Notes: generated from the sequence alone by a model not told the origin. A stretch of 64,000 bases of DNA from Hydractinia symbiolongicarpus (GCF_029227915.1 NC_079877.1:30219851-30283850); one strand, 5' to 3'; numbered from the stretch's first letter, positions 23,852 through 36,046 are shown. Translations and numbers: made by a program.

Positions 23852-24362
23852 TCTTATATCGCATGACCAGAAATGTCCTCGGACGGAGAATATTGATTAC
23901 GCTTAAAAACTTCGTCCCCAGAAAGATGCAAATTTTAGAAAAAGTAAAATTAACAAGTCTTTGTCGCATTGGAGAAAAGTGTCACTTGTACCACTTGATT
24001 TTGCGGAAAATTTCGTTTATTTTTTGAAACAGAGATCTAAAGCGTTTAAACGACAGGAGATTTCGATTTACAGCTTGTTAAGAGCAAAAGTCCGAATGAA
24101 ACGTTCTTACAGTTATGTTCAACATTTTTCTTGATAATTGCATAATTTTTAACATTTAACCCACAAGAGTATAATTTTCGGCGTTTCATTATTGTACCCA
24201 CGCAATGTGAACTTGTCAAAGCTTACTTGTCAAGGGACAGACTTAGGACTTCGGATCTTAAGTTAATTGGTTAGAGCAAAAACCTTCCTGCTAATGTCAG
24301 AATAAGCCATTTTTGGTTTACTTGAACTTTTTTGGGACGGGGATTTTATATCTTAAAAATGA

Positions 24363-24444
24363 GGCAGGATGGCCGAGCGGTCTAAGGCGCTGGTTTAAGG
24401 CACCTGTCACTTCGGTGGCGCGAGTTCGAATCTCGCTCCTGTCA
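24363..24444 (+). tRNA. tRNA-Leu(AAG), position A
   Basis: ACCTG mismatch only. Confidence 0.8.
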
Positions 24445-24829
24445 ACTAATCATACATGTCTGAAAAGTACGTCGGACAAACGTTTTTACTTCCGCTTAAC
24501 TATTTTGCCTAGAAAAATGCGCGAACGTTTAAAAAGGATGTTTCACATGTTTCGCTTGCATGCAGGACGGGATCGCTAAAACTGCTTGACTGTGCAGGAA
24601 ATTCCGCCCACAATCAGGAAAAACTCTCTAAATTCATGAAAAGTCACGGGACGAATACACTTGCAATGGAATGTGCAGAGCTGGTTGGGTATCAACGTAT
24701 TATTTTGCGTCACTTACTTATTTGAATTTTTCATACATTTCGGTCATTTTTACATGTCATCTAATGCTTAAATACGCGTAAATACTATTTTTTCTGCACG
24801 CTCGTCCACATTATGTATTTGAAAAACCG

Positions 24830-24911
24830 GGCAGGATGGCCGAGCGGTCTAAGGCGCTGGTTTAAGGCACCAGTCACTTCGGTGGCGCGAGTTCGAATCT
24901 CGCTCCTGTCA
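24830..24911 (+). tRNA. tRNA-Leu(AAG), position B
   Basis: Consensus throughout. Confidence 0.88.
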
Positions 24912-25421
24912 TCTTATATCGCATGACCAGAAATGTCCTCGGACGGAGATTATTGATTACGCTTAAAAACTTCGTCCCCAGAAAGATGCAAATTTTAGAA
25001 AAAGTATAATTAACAAGTCTTTGTCGCATTGGAGAAAAGTGTCACTTGTACCACTTGATTTTGCGGAAAATTTCGTTTATTTTTTGAAACAGAGATCTAA
25101 AGCGTTTAAACGACAGGAGATTTCGATTTACAGCTTGTTAAGAGCAAAAGTCCGAATGAAACGTTCTTACAGTCATGTTCAACATTTTTCTTGATAATTG
25201 CATAATTTTTAACATTTAACCCACAAGAGTATAATTTTCGGCGTTTCATTATTGTACCCACGCAATGTGAACTTGTCAAAGCTTACTTGTCAAGGGACAG
25301 ACTTAGGACTTCGGATCTTAAGTTAATTGGTTAGAGCAAAAACCTTCCTGCTAATGTCAGAATAAGCCATTTTTGGTTTACTTGAAATTTTTTGGGACGG
25401 GATTTTATATCTTAAAAATGA

Positions 25422-25503
25422 GGCAGGATGGCCGAGCGGTCTAAGGCGCTGGCTTAAGGCACCTGTCACTTCGGTGGCGCGAGTTCGAATCTCGCTCCTG
25501 TCA
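25422..25503 (+). tRNA. tRNA-Leu(AAG), position A
   Basis: CTGGC/ACCTG, like the copy at 6224; both share a one-base-short GACGGGATTTT upstream. Confidence 0.7.
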
Positions 25504-25888
25504 ACTAATCATACATGTCTGAAAAGTACGTCGGACAAACGTTTTTATTTCCGCTTAACTATTTTGCCTAGAAAAATGCGCAAACGTTTAAAAAGGATGT
25601 TTCACATGTTTCGCTTGCATGCAGGACGGGATCGCTAAAACTGCTTGACTGTGCAGGAAATTCCGCCCACAATCAGGAAAAACTCTCTAAATTCATGAAA
25701 AGTCACGGGACGAATACACTTGCAATGGAATGTGCAAAGCTGGTTGGGTATCAACGTATTACTTTGCGTCACTTACTTACTTGAATTTTTCATACATTTC
25801 GGTCATTTTTACATGTCATCTAATGCTTAAATACGCGTAAATACTATTTTTTCTGCACTCTCGTCCACATTATGTATTTGAAAAACCG

Positions 25889-25970
25889 GGCAGGATGGCC
25901 GAGCGGTCTAAGGCGCTGGTTTAAGGCACCAGTCACTTCTGTGGCGCGAGTTCGAATCTCGCTCCTGTCA
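25889..25970 (+). tRNA. tRNA-Leu(AAG), position B
   Basis: Variable loop TTCT; otherwise consensus. Confidence 0.82.
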
Positions 25971-26480
25971 TCTTATATCGCATGACCGGAAATGTCCTCG
26001 GACGGAGAATATTGATTACGCTTAAAAACTTCGTCCCAGAAAGATGCAAATTTTAGAAAAAGTATAATTAACAAGTCTTTGTCGCATTGGAGAAAAGTGT
26101 CACTTGTACCACTTGATTTTGCGGAATATTTCGTTTATTTTTTGAAACAGAGATCTAAAGCGTTTAAACGACAGGAGATTTCGATTTACAGCTTGTTAAG
26201 AGCAAAAGTCCGAATGAAACGTTCTTACAGTCATGTTCAACATTTTTCTTGATAATTGCATAATTTTTAACATTTAACCCACAAGAGTATAATTTTCGGC
26301 GTTTCATTATTGTACCCACACAATGTGAACTTGTCAAAGCTTACTTGTCAAGGGACAGACTTAGGACTTCGGATCTTAAGTTAATCTGTTAGAGCAAAAA
26401 CCTTCCTGCTAATGTCAGAATAAGCCATTTTTGGTTTACTTGAACTTTTTTGGGACGGGGATTTTATATCTTAAAAATGA

Positions 26481-26562
26481 GGCAGGATGGCCGAGCGGTC
26501 TAAGGCGCAGGTTTAAGGCACCTGTCACTTCGGTGGCGCGAGTTCGAATCTCGCTCCTGTCA
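26481..26562 (+). tRNA. tRNA-Leu(AAG), position A, compensated anticodon stem
   Basis: CAGGT/ACCTG, fully paired. Confidence 0.85.
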
Positions 26563-26947
26563 ACTAATCATACATGTCTGAAAAGTACGTCGGACAAACG
26601 TTTTTATTTCCGCTTAACTATTTTGCCTAGAAAAATGCGCGAACGTTTAAAAAGGATGTTTCACATAATTCGCTTGCATGCAGGACGGGATCGCTAAAAC
26701 TGCTTGACTGTGCAGGAAATTCCGCCCACAATCAGTAAAAACTCTCTAAATTCATGAAAAGTCACGGGACGAATACACTTGCAATGGAATGTGCAGAGCT
26801 GGATGGGTATCAACGTATTATTTTGCGTCACTTACTTATTTGAATTTTTCATATATTTCGGTCATTTATACATGTCATCTAATGCTTAAATACGCGTAAA
26901 TACTATTTTTTCTGCACGCTCGTCCACATTATGTATTTGAAAAACCG

Positions 26948-27029
26948 GGCAGGATGGCCGAGCGGTCTAAGGCGCTGGTTTAAGGCACCAGTCACTTCAA
27001 GGGCGCGAGTTCCAATCTCGCTCCTGTCA
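26948..27029 (+). pseudogene. Damaged tRNA-Leu(AAG), position B
   Basis: CACTTCAAGG and TTCCAAT. Confidence 0.7.
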
Positions 27030-27539
27030 TCTTATATCGCATGTCCGGAAATGTCCTCGGACAGAGGATATTGATTGCGCTTAAAAACTTCGTCCCCAGA
27101 AAGACGCAAGTTTTAAAAAAGTATAATTAACAAGTCTTCGTCGCATTGGGGAAAAATGGCACTTGTACCACTTGATCTTGCGGAACATTTCGTTTATTTT
27201 TCGAAACAGAGATCTAAAGCGTTTAAACGACAGGAGATTTGGATTTACAGCTAGTTAAGAGCAAAACTCCGAATGAAACGTTCTTACAGTCATGTTCAAC
27301 ATTTTTCTTGATAATTGCATAATTTTTAACATTTAACCCACAAGAGTATAATTTTCGGCGTTTCATTATTGTACCCACGCAATGTGAACTTGTCAAAGCT
27401 TACTTGTCAAGGGACAGACTTAGGACTTCGGATCTTAAGTTAATTGGTTAGAGCAAAAACCTTCCTGCTAATGTCAGAATAAGCCATTTTTGGTTTACTT
27501 GAACTTTTTTGGGACGGGGATTTTATATCTTAAAAATGA

Positions 27540-27621
27540 GGCAGGATGGCCGAGCGGTCTAAGGCGCTGGTTTAAGGCACCTGTCACTTCGGTGGCGCGA
27601 GTTCGAATCTCGCTCCTGTCA
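27540..27621 (+). tRNA. tRNA-Leu(AAG), position A
   Basis: ACCTG mismatch only. Confidence 0.8.
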
Positions 27622-28006
27622 ACTAATCATACATGTCTGAAAAGTACGTCGGACAAACGTTTTTATTTCCGCTTAACTATTTTGCCTAGAAAAATGCGCG
27701 AACGTTTAAAAAGGATGTTTCACATGTTTCGCTTGCATGCAGGACGGGATCGCTAAAACTGCTTGACTGTGCAGGTATTTCCGCCCACAATCAGGCAAAA
27801 CTCTCTAAATTGATGAAAAGTCACGGGACGAATACACTTGCGATGGAATGTGCAGAGCTGGTTGGGTATCAACGTATTATTTTGCGTCACTTACTTATTT
27901 GAATTTTTCATTCATTTCGGTCATTTTTACATGTCATCTAGTGCTTAAATACGCGTAAATACTATTTTCTCTGCACGCCCGTCGACATTATGTATTTGAA
28001 AAACCG

Positions 28007-28088
28007 GGCAGAATGGCCGAACGTTCTAAGGAGCTGGTTTAAGGCACCAGTCACTTCGGTTGCGCGAGTTCGAATCTCGCTCCTGTCA
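28007..28088 (+). tRNA. tRNA-Leu(AAG), position B
   Basis: GGCAGAA acceptor, GAACGTTCTAAGGAG D arm, GGTTGCGCG; several weak pairs. Confidence 0.55.
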
Positions 28089-28599
28089 TCTTATATCGCA
28101 TGACCAGAAATGTCCTCGGACAGAGAATATTGATTACGCTTAAAAACTTCGTCCCCAGAAAGACGCAAATTTTAGAAAAAGTATAATTAACAAGTCTTTG
28201 TCGCATTGGGGAAGAATGTCACTTGTACCACTTGATTTTGCGGAAAATTTCGTTTATTTTTCGAAACAGAGATCTAAAGCGCTTAAACGACAGGAGATTT
28301 CGATTTACAGCTTGTTAAGAGCGATTGTCCCAATGAACCGTTCTTACAGTCATGTTCAACATATTTCTTGATAATTGCACAAGTTTTAACATTTAACCCA
28401 CAAGAGTATAATTTTCGGCGTTTCATTATTGTACCCACGCAATGTGAACTTGTCAAAGTTTGCTTGTTAACAGACAGACTTAGGACTTCGGATCTTAGGT
28501 TAATTGGTTAGAGCAAAAGCCTTCCTGCTAATGTCAGCATAAGCCATTTTTGGTTTACTTGAACTTTTTTGGGACGGGGATTTTATATCTTAAAAAGCA

Positions 28600-28681
28600 G
28601 GCAGGATGGCGGTGCGGTCTAAGGCGCTGGTTTTAGGCACCAGTCACTTCGGTGGCGCGAGTTCGAATCTCGCTCCTGTCA
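28600..28681 (+). tRNA. tRNA-Leu(TAG), position A
   Basis: GGCGGTGCGG destroys part of the A box and D arm. Confidence 0.55.
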
Positions 28682-28826
28682 ACTAATCATACATGTCTGA
28701 AAAGTACGTCGGACAAACGTTTTTATTTCCGCTTAACTATTTTGGCTAGAATATTGCGCGAACGTTTAAAAAGGATGTTTCACAAGTTTCGCTTGCATGC
28801 AGGACGGGATCGCTAATACTGCTTGA

Positions 28827-28889
28827 CTAAGGCGCTGGTTTAAATCACAAGTCACTTCCGTGGCGCGGGTTCGAATCTCGCTCCTGTCA
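28827..28889 (+). pseudogene. 5'-truncated tRNA-Leu
   Basis: Acceptor 5' strand and most of the D arm are replaced by spacer sequence (GCTTGACT joined to AAGGCGCTGG). Loop TTAAATC and stem ACAAG are degenerate. Confidence 0.8.
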
Positions 28890-29400
28890 TCTTATATCGC
28901 ATGACCGGAAATCTCCTCGGACAGAGAATATTGATTACGTTTAAAAACTTCGTCTCCAGAAAGACGCAAATTTTAGAAAAAGTATAATTAACAAGCCTTT
29001 GTCGCATTGGGGAAAAATGTCACTTGTACCACTTGATTTTGCGGAACATTTTGTTTATTTTTCGAAACAGATATCTAAAGCGCTTAAACAACAGGAGATT
29101 TCGATTTACAGCTTGTGAAGAGCGATTGTCCCAATGAAACGTTCTTACAGTCATGTTCAACATATTTCTTGATAATTGCATAAGTTTTAACATTTTACCC
29201 ACAAGAGTATAATTTTCGGCGTTTCATTATTGTACCCACGCAATGTGAACATGTCAAGGTTTACTTGTTAACGGACAGACTTAGGACTTCGGATCTTAGG
29301 TTAATTGGTTAGAGCAAAAGCCTTTCTGCTAATGTCAGCATAAGCCATTTTTGGTTTACTTGAACTTTTTTGGGACGGGGATTTTATATCTTAAAAAGAA

Positions 29401-29482
29401 GGCAGGATGGCCGAGCGGTCTAAGGCGCTGGTTTTAGGCACCAGTCACTTCGGTGGCGCGAGTTCGAATCTCGCTCCTGTCA
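29401..29482 (+). tRNA. tRNA-Leu(TAG), position A
   Basis: TAG consensus throughout. Confidence 0.88.
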
Positions 29483-29867
29483 ACTAATCATTCATGTCTG
29501 AAAAATACGTCGGACAAACGTTTTTATTTCCGCTTAACTATTTTGCCTAGAAAAATGCGCGAACGTTCAAAAAGGATGTTTCACAAGTTTTGCTTGCATG
29601 TAGGACGGGATCGCTAAAACTGCTTGACTTTGCAGGTAATTCCGCCCACAATCAGGCAAAACTCTCTAAATTGATGAAAAGTCACGAGACGAATACACTT
29701 GCAATGGAATGTGCAAAGCTGGTTGGGTATGAACGTATTATTTTGCGTCACTTACTTATTTGAATTTTTCATTCATTTCGGTCATTTTTACATGTCATCT
29801 AGTGCTTAAATACGCGTAAATACTATTTTTCCCGCACGCTCGTCCACATTATGTATTTGCAAAACCG

Positions 29868-29949
29868 GGCAGGATAGCCGAGCGGTCTAAGGCGCTGGTT
29901 TAAGGCACCAGTCACTTCGATGGCGCGAGTTCGAATCTCGCTCCTGTCA
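29868..29949 (+). tRNA. tRNA-Leu(AAG), position B
   Basis: ATAGCCG and CACTTCGATG, as at 15294 but with normal GGCAGGA. Confidence 0.7.
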
Positions 29950-30459
29950 TCTTATATCGCATGTCCGGAAATGTCCTCGGACAGAGGATATTGATTGCGC
30001 TTAAAAACTTCGTCCTCAGAAAGACGCAAATTTTAAAAAAGTATAATTAACAAGTCTTCGTCGCATTGGGGAAAAATGGCACTTGTACCACTTGATTTTG
30101 CGGAACATTTCCTTTATTTTTCGAAACAGAGATCTAAAGCGTTTAAACGACAGGAGATTTGGATTTACAGCTTGTTAAGAGCGATAGTCCGAATGAAACG
30201 GTCTTACAGTCATGTTCAACATTTTTCTTGATAATTGCATAATTTTTAACATTTAACCCACAAGAGTATAATTTTCGGCGTTTCATTATTGTACCCACGC
30301 AAGGTGAACTTGTCAAAGTTTACTTGTCAACGGACAGACTTAGGACTTCGGATCTTAGGTTAATTGGTTAGAGCAAAAACCTTCCTGCTAATGTCAGAAT
30401 AAGCCATTTTTGGTTTACTTGAACTTTTTTGGGACGGGGATTTTATATCTTAAAAAGTA

Positions 30460-30541
30460 GGCAGGATGGCCGAGCGGTCTAAGGCGCTGGTTTTAGGCAC
30501 CAGTCACTTCGGTGGCGCGAGTTCGAATCTCGCTCCTGTCA
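30460..30541 (+). tRNA. Hybrid tRNA-Leu(TAG) (A upstream flank, B downstream flank)
   Basis: TAG consensus body followed directly by ATCTTATATCGC. Next tRNA is 592 bp on. Confidence 0.85.
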
Positions 30542-31051
30542 TCTTATATCGCATGTCCGGAAATGTCCTCGGACAAAGGATATTGATTGCGCTTAAAAAC
30601 TTCGTCCTCAGAAAGACGCAAATTTTAAAAAAGTATAATTAACAAGTCTTCGTCGCATTGGGGAAAAATGGCACTTGTACCACTTGATTTTGCGGAACAT
30701 TTCCTTTATTTTTCGAAACAGAGATATAAAGCGTTTAAACGACAGGAGATTTGGATTTACAGCTTGTTAAGAGCGATAGTCCGAATGAAACGGTCTTACA
30801 GTCATGTTCAACATTTTTCTTGATAATTGCATAATTTTTAACATTTAACCCACAAGAGTATAATTTTCGGCGTTTCATTATTGTACCCACGCAAGGTGAA
30901 CTTGTCAAAGTTTACTTGTCAACGGACAGACTTAGGACTTCGGATCTTCGGTTAATTGGTTAGAGCAAAAACCTTCCTGCTAATGTCAGAATAAGCCATT
31001 TTTGGTTTACTTGAACTTTTTTGGGACGGGGATTTTATATCTTAAAAAGTA

Positions 31052-31133
31052 GGCAGGATGGCCGAGCGGTCTAAGGCGCTGGTTTTAGGCACCAGTCACT
31101 TCGGTGGCGCGAGTTCGAATCTCGCTCCTGTCA
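31052..31133 (+). tRNA. tRNA-Leu(TAG), position A
   Basis: TAG consensus. Confidence 0.88.
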
Positions 31134-31518
31134 ACTAATAATACATGTCTGAAAAGTACGTCGGACAAACGTTTTTATTTCCGCTTAACTATTTCGCCTA
31201 GAAAAATGCGCGAACGTTTAAAAAAGATGTTTCACAAGTTTCGCTTGCATGCAGGACGGGATCGCTAAAACTGCTTGACTGTGCAGGTAATTCCGCCCAC
31301 AACCAGGAAAAACTCTGTAAATTGATGAAAAGTCTCGGGACGAATACACTTGCATTGGAATGTGCAGAGCTGGTTGGGTATCATCGTATTATTTTGCGTC
31401 ACTTACTTATTTGAGTTTTTCATACATTTCGGTCATTTTTACATGTCATCTAATGCTTAAATACGCGTAAATACTATTTTTTCTGCACGCTCGTCCACAT
31501 TATGTATTTGAAAAACCG

Positions 31519-31600
31519 GGCAGGATGGCCGAGCGGTCTAAGGCGCTGGTTTAAGGCACCAGTCACTTCAAGGGCGCGAGTTCCAATCTCGCTCCTGTCA
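31519..31600 (+). pseudogene. Damaged tRNA-Leu(AAG), position B
   Basis: CACTTCAAGG and TTCCAAT. Confidence 0.7.
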
Positions 31601-32111
31601 TCTTATATCGCATGACCAGAAATGTCCTTGGATGGAGAATATTGATTACGCTTAAAAACTTCGTCCCCAGAAAGATGCAAATTTTAGAAAAAGTATAATT
31701 AACAAGTCTTTGTCGCATTGGAGAAAAGTGTCACTTGTACCACTTGATTTTGCGGAAAATTTCGTTTATTTTTTGAAACAGAGATCTAAAGCGTTTAAAC
31801 GACAGGAGATTTCGATTTACAGCTTGTTAAGAGCAAAAGTCCGAATGAAACATTCTTACAGTCATGTTCAACATTTTTCTTGATAATTGCATAATTTTTA
31901 ACATTTAACCCACAAGAGTATAATTTTCGGCGTTTCATTATTGTACCCACGCAATGTGAACTTGTCAAAGCTTACTTGTCAAGGGACAGACTTAGGACTT
32001 CGGATCTTAAGTTAATTGGTTAGATCAAAAACCTTCCTGCTAATGTCAGAATAAGCCATTTTTGGTTTACTTGAACTTTTTTGGGACGGGGATTTTATAT
32101 CTTAAAAATGA

Positions 32112-32193
32112 GGCAGGATGGCCGAGCGGTCTAAGGCGCAGGTTTAAGGCACCTGTCACTTCGGTGGCGCGAGTTCGAATCTCGCTCCTGTCA
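32112..32193 (+). tRNA. tRNA-Leu(AAG), position A, compensated anticodon stem
   Basis: CAGGT/ACCTG. The only AAG full unit start inside the TAG block. Confidence 0.85.
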
Positions 32194-32578
32194 ACTAATC
32201 ATACATGTCTGAAAAGTACGTCGGACAAACGTTTTTATTTCCGCTTAACAATTTTGCCTAGAAAAATGCGCGAACCTTTAAAAAGGATGTTTCACATGTT
32301 TCGCTTGCATGCAGGACGGGATCGCTAAAACTGCTTGACTGTGCAGGAAATTCCGCCCACAATCAGTAAAAACTCTCTAAATTCATGAAAAGTCACGGGA
32401 CGAATACACTTGCAATGGAATGTGCAGAGCTGGTTGGGTATCAACGTATTATTTTGCGTCACTTACTTATTTGAATTTTTCATATATTTCGGTCATTTTT
32501 ACATGTCATCTAATGCTTAAATACGCGTAAATACTATTTTTTCTGCACGCTCGTCCACATTATGTATTTGAAAAACCG

Positions 32579-32660
32579 GGCAGGATGGCCGAGCGGTCTA
32601 AGGCGCTGGTTTAAGGCACCAGTCACTTCAAGGGCGCGAGTTCCAATCTCGCTCCTGTCA
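32579..32660 (+). pseudogene. Damaged tRNA-Leu(AAG), position B
   Basis: CACTTCAAGG and TTCCAAT. Confidence 0.7.
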
Positions 32661-33170
32661 TCTTATATCGCATGTCCGGAAATGTCCTCGGACAGAGGTT
32701 ACTGATTGCGCTTAAAAACTTCGTCCCCAGAAAGACGCAAGTTTTAAAAAAGTATAATTAACAAGTCTTCGTCGCATTGGGGAAAAATGGCACTTGCACC
32801 ACTTGATCTTGCGGAACATTTCGTTTATTTTTCGAAACAGAGATCTAAAGCGTTTAAACGACAGGAGATTTGGATTTACAGCTTGTTAAGAGCGATAGTC
32901 CGAATGAAACGGTCTTACAGTCATGTTCAACATTTTTCTTGATAGTTTTATAACTTTTAACATTTAACCCACAAGAGTATAATTTTAGGCGTTCCATTAT
33001 TGTACCCACGCAATGTGAACTTGTCAAAGTTTACTTGTTAACGGACAGACTTAGGACTTCGGATCTTAGGTTAATTGGTTAGAGCAAAAGCCTTTCTGCT
33101 AATGTCAGCATAAGCCATTTTTGGTTTACTTGAACTTTTTTGGGACGGGGATTTTATATGTTAAAAAGAA

Positions 33171-33252
33171 GGCAGGATGGCCGAGCGGTCTAAGGCGCTG
33201 GTTTTAGGCACCAGTCACTTCGGTGGCGCGAGTTCGAATCTCGCTCCTGTCA
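33171..33252 (+). tRNA. tRNA-Leu(TAG), position A
   Basis: TAG consensus. Confidence 0.88.
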
Positions 33253-33637
33253 ACTAATCATACATGTCTGAAAAGTACGTCGGACAAACGTTTTTATTTC
33301 CGCCTAACTATTTTGCCTAGAAAATTGCGCGAACGTTTAAAGTGGATGTTTCACTTGTTTCGCTTGCATGCAGGACGGGACCGCTAAAACTGCTTGACTG
33401 TGCAGGTATTTCCGCCCACAATCAGGCAAAACTCTCTAAATTGATGAAAAGTCACGGGACGAATACACTTGCGATGGAATGTGCAGAGCTGGTTGGGTAT
33501 CAACGTATTATTTTGCGTAACTTACTTATTTGAATTTTTCATTCATTTCGGTCATTTTTACATGTCATCTAGTGCTTAAATACGCGTAAATACTATTTTC
33601 TCTGCACGCCCGTCGACATTATGTATTTGAAAAACCG

Positions 33638-33719
33638 GGCAGAATGGCCGAACGTTCTAAGGCGCAGGTTTAAGGCACCTGTCACTTCGGTGGCGCGAGT
33701 TCGAATCTCGCTCCTGTCA
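33638..33719 (+). tRNA. Hybrid tRNA-Leu(AAG) (B upstream flank, A downstream flank)
   Basis: 5' half GGCAGAATGGCCGAACGTTC is of B type; 3' half CAGGT/ACCTG and flank AACTAATC are of A type. Neighbouring tRNAs start 467 bp either side. Confidence 0.7.
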
Positions 33720-34104
33720 ACTAATCATACATGTCTGAAAAGTACGTCGGACAAACGTTTTTATTTCCGCTTAACTATTTTGCCTAGAAAAATGCGCGAA
33801 CCTTTAAAAAGGATGTTTCACATGTTTCGCTTGCATGCAGGACGGGATCGCTAAAACTGCTTGACTGTGCAGGAAATTCCGCCCACAATCAGTAAAAACT
33901 CTCTAAATTCATGAAAAGTCACGGGACGAATACACTTGCAATGGAATGTGCAGAGCTGGTTGGGTATCAACGTATTATTTTGCGTCACTTACTTATTTGA
34001 ATTTTTCATATATTTCGGTCATTTTTACATGTCATCTAATGCTTAAATACGCATAAATACTATTTTTTCTGCACGCTCGTCCACATTATGTATTTGAAAA
34101 ACAG

Positions 34105-34186
34105 GGCAGGATGGCCGAGCGGTCTAAGGCGCTGGTTTAAGGCACCAGTCACTTCAAGGGCGCGAGTTCCAATCTCGCTCCTGTCA
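34105..34186 (+). pseudogene. Damaged tRNA-Leu(AAG), position B
   Basis: CACTTCAAGG and TTCCAAT. Confidence 0.7.
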
Positions 34187-34696
34187 TCTTATATCGCATG
34201 TCCGGAAATGTCCTCGGACAGAGGATACTGATTGCGCTTAAAAACTTCGTCCCCAGAAAGACGCAAGTTTTAAAAAAGTATAATTAACAAGTCTTCGTCG
34301 CATTGGGGAAAAATGGCACTTGTACCACTTGATCTTGCGGAACATTTCGTTTATTTTTCGAAACAGAGATCTAAAGCGTTTAAACGACAGGAGATTTGGA
34401 TTTACAGCTTGTTAAGAGCGATAGTCCGAATGAAACGGTCTTACAGTCATGTTCAACATTTTTCTTGATAGTTTTATAACTTTTAACATTTAACCCACAA
34501 GAGTATAATTTTAGGCGTTCCATTATTGTACCCACGCAATGTGAACTTGTCAAAGTTTACTTGTTAACGGACAGACTTAGGACTTCGGATCTTAGGTTAA
34601 TTGGTTAGAGCAAAAGCCTTTTTGCTAATGTCAGCATAAGCCATTTTTGGTTTACTTGAACTTTCTTGGGACGGGGATTTTATATCTTAAAAATAA

Positions 34697-34778
34697 GGCA
34701 GGATGGCCGAGCGGTCTAAGGCGCTGGTTTTAGGCACCAGTCACTTCGGTGGCGCGAGTTCGAATCTCGCTCCTGTCA
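34697..34778 (+). tRNA. tRNA-Leu(TAG), position A
   Basis: TAG consensus. Confidence 0.88.
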
Positions 34779-35163
34779 ACTAATCATACATGTCTGAAAA
34801 GTACGTCGGACAAACGTTTTTATTTCCGCCTAACTATTTTGCCTAGAAAATTGCGCGAACGTTTAAAGTGGATGTTTCACTTGTTTCGCTTGCATGCAGG
34901 ACGGGACCGCTAAAACTGCTTGACTGTGCAGGTATTTCCGCCCACAATCAGGCAAAACTCTCTAAATTGATGAAAAGTCACGGGACGAATACACTTGCGA
35001 TGGAATGTGCAGAGCTGGTTGGGTATCAACGTATTATTTTGCGTCACTTACTTATTTGAATTTTTCATTCATTTCGGTCATTTTTACATGTCATCTAGTG
35101 CTTAAATACGCGTAAATACTATTTTCTCTGCACGCCCGTCGACATTATGTATTTGAAAAACCG

Positions 35164-35245
35164 GGCAGAATGGCCGAACGTTCTAAGGAGCTGGTTTAAG
35201 GCACCAGTCACTTCGGTTGCGCGAGTTCGAATCTCGCTCCTGTCA
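35164..35245 (+). tRNA. tRNA-Leu(AAG), position B
   Basis: Same changes as the copy at 28007. Confidence 0.55.
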
Positions 35246-35756
35246 TCTTATATCGCATGACCAGAAATGTCCTCGGACAGAGAATATTGATTACGCTTAA
35301 AAACTTCGTCCCCAGAAAGACGCAAATTTTAGAAAAAGTATAATTAACAAGTCTTTGTCGCATTGGGGAAAAATGTCACTTGTACCACTTGATTTTGCGG
35401 AAAATTTCGTTTATTTTTCGAAACAGAGATCTAGAGCGCTTAAACGACAGCAGATTTCGATTTGCAGCTTGTTAAGAGCGATTGTCCCAATGAACCGTTC
35501 TTACAGTCATGTTCAACATATTTCTTGATAATTGCACAACTTTTAACATTTAACCCACAAGAGTATAATTTTCGGCGTTTCATTATTGTACCCACGCAAT
35601 GTGAACTTGTCAAAGTTTACTTGTCAACAGACAGACTTAGGACTTCGGATCTTAGGTTAATTGGTTAGAGCAAAAGCCTTCCTGCTAATGTCAGCATAAG
35701 CCATTTTTGGTTTACTTGAACTTTTTTGGGACGGGGATTTTATATCTTAAAAAGTA

Positions 35757-35838
35757 GGCAGGATGGCGGTGCGGTCTAAGGCGCTGGTTTTAGGCACCAG
35801 TCACTTCGGTGGCGCGAGTTCGAATCTCGCTCCTGTCA
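35757..35838 (+). tRNA. tRNA-Leu(TAG), position A
   Basis: GGCGGTGCGG D arm, as at 28600. Confidence 0.55.
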
Positions 35839-35983
35839 ACTAATCATACATGTCTGAAAAGTACGACGGACAAACGTTTTTATTTCCGCTTAACTATTTT
35901 GGCTAGAATATTGCGCGAACGTTTAAAAAGGATGTTTCACAAGTTTCGCTTGCATGCAGGACGGGATCGCTAATACTGCTTGA

Positions 35984-36046
35984 CTAAGGCGCTGGTTTAA
36001 ATCACAAGTCACTTCGGTGGCGCGGGTTCGAATCTCGCTCCTGTCA
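35984..36046 (+). pseudogene. 5'-truncated tRNA-Leu, second copy
   Basis: Same junction as at 28827; part of the 7,157 bp duplication. Confidence 0.8.

Larger units (their letters stand above)
20125..24362 (+). repeat. Higher-order repeat: 2,119 bp dimer, two copies
   Basis: Copies start at 20125 and 22244. Each holds an A tRNA with GGGCGAGC in the D arm, a damaged B tRNA (TTCCAAT T loop), an A tRNA with CTAACGCG, and a better preserved B tRNA. This is the same type of alternation as the 2,036 bp dimer at the left end, without the 82 bp deletion. Confidence 0.85.
27540..29400 (+). repeat. 1.86 kb block, copy 1 of a duplication (offset 7,157 bp)
   Basis: tRNA starts 27540, 28007, 28600, 28827 and 29401 reappear at 34697, 35164, 35757, 35984 and 36558, each exactly 7,157 bp away. 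The copies share the rare GGCGGTGCGG D arm and the 5'-truncated tRNA whose junction reads GCTTGACTAAGGCG. The first tRNA differs (AAG here, TAG in copy 2), so exchange continued after duplication. Confidence 0.85.
32112..35163 (+). repeat. 1,526 bp three-tRNA higher-order repeat, two copies
   Basis: tRNA starts 32112, 32579, 33171 recur at 33638, 34105, 34697 with a constant offset of 1,526 bp (1,059 + 467). The extra 467 bp comes from a hybrid tRNA at 33638 that has position-B upstream flank and position-A downstream flank. Shared details include GAACCTTTAAAAAGG in the spacer and TTGATAGTTTTATAAC after B. Confidence 0.85.
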
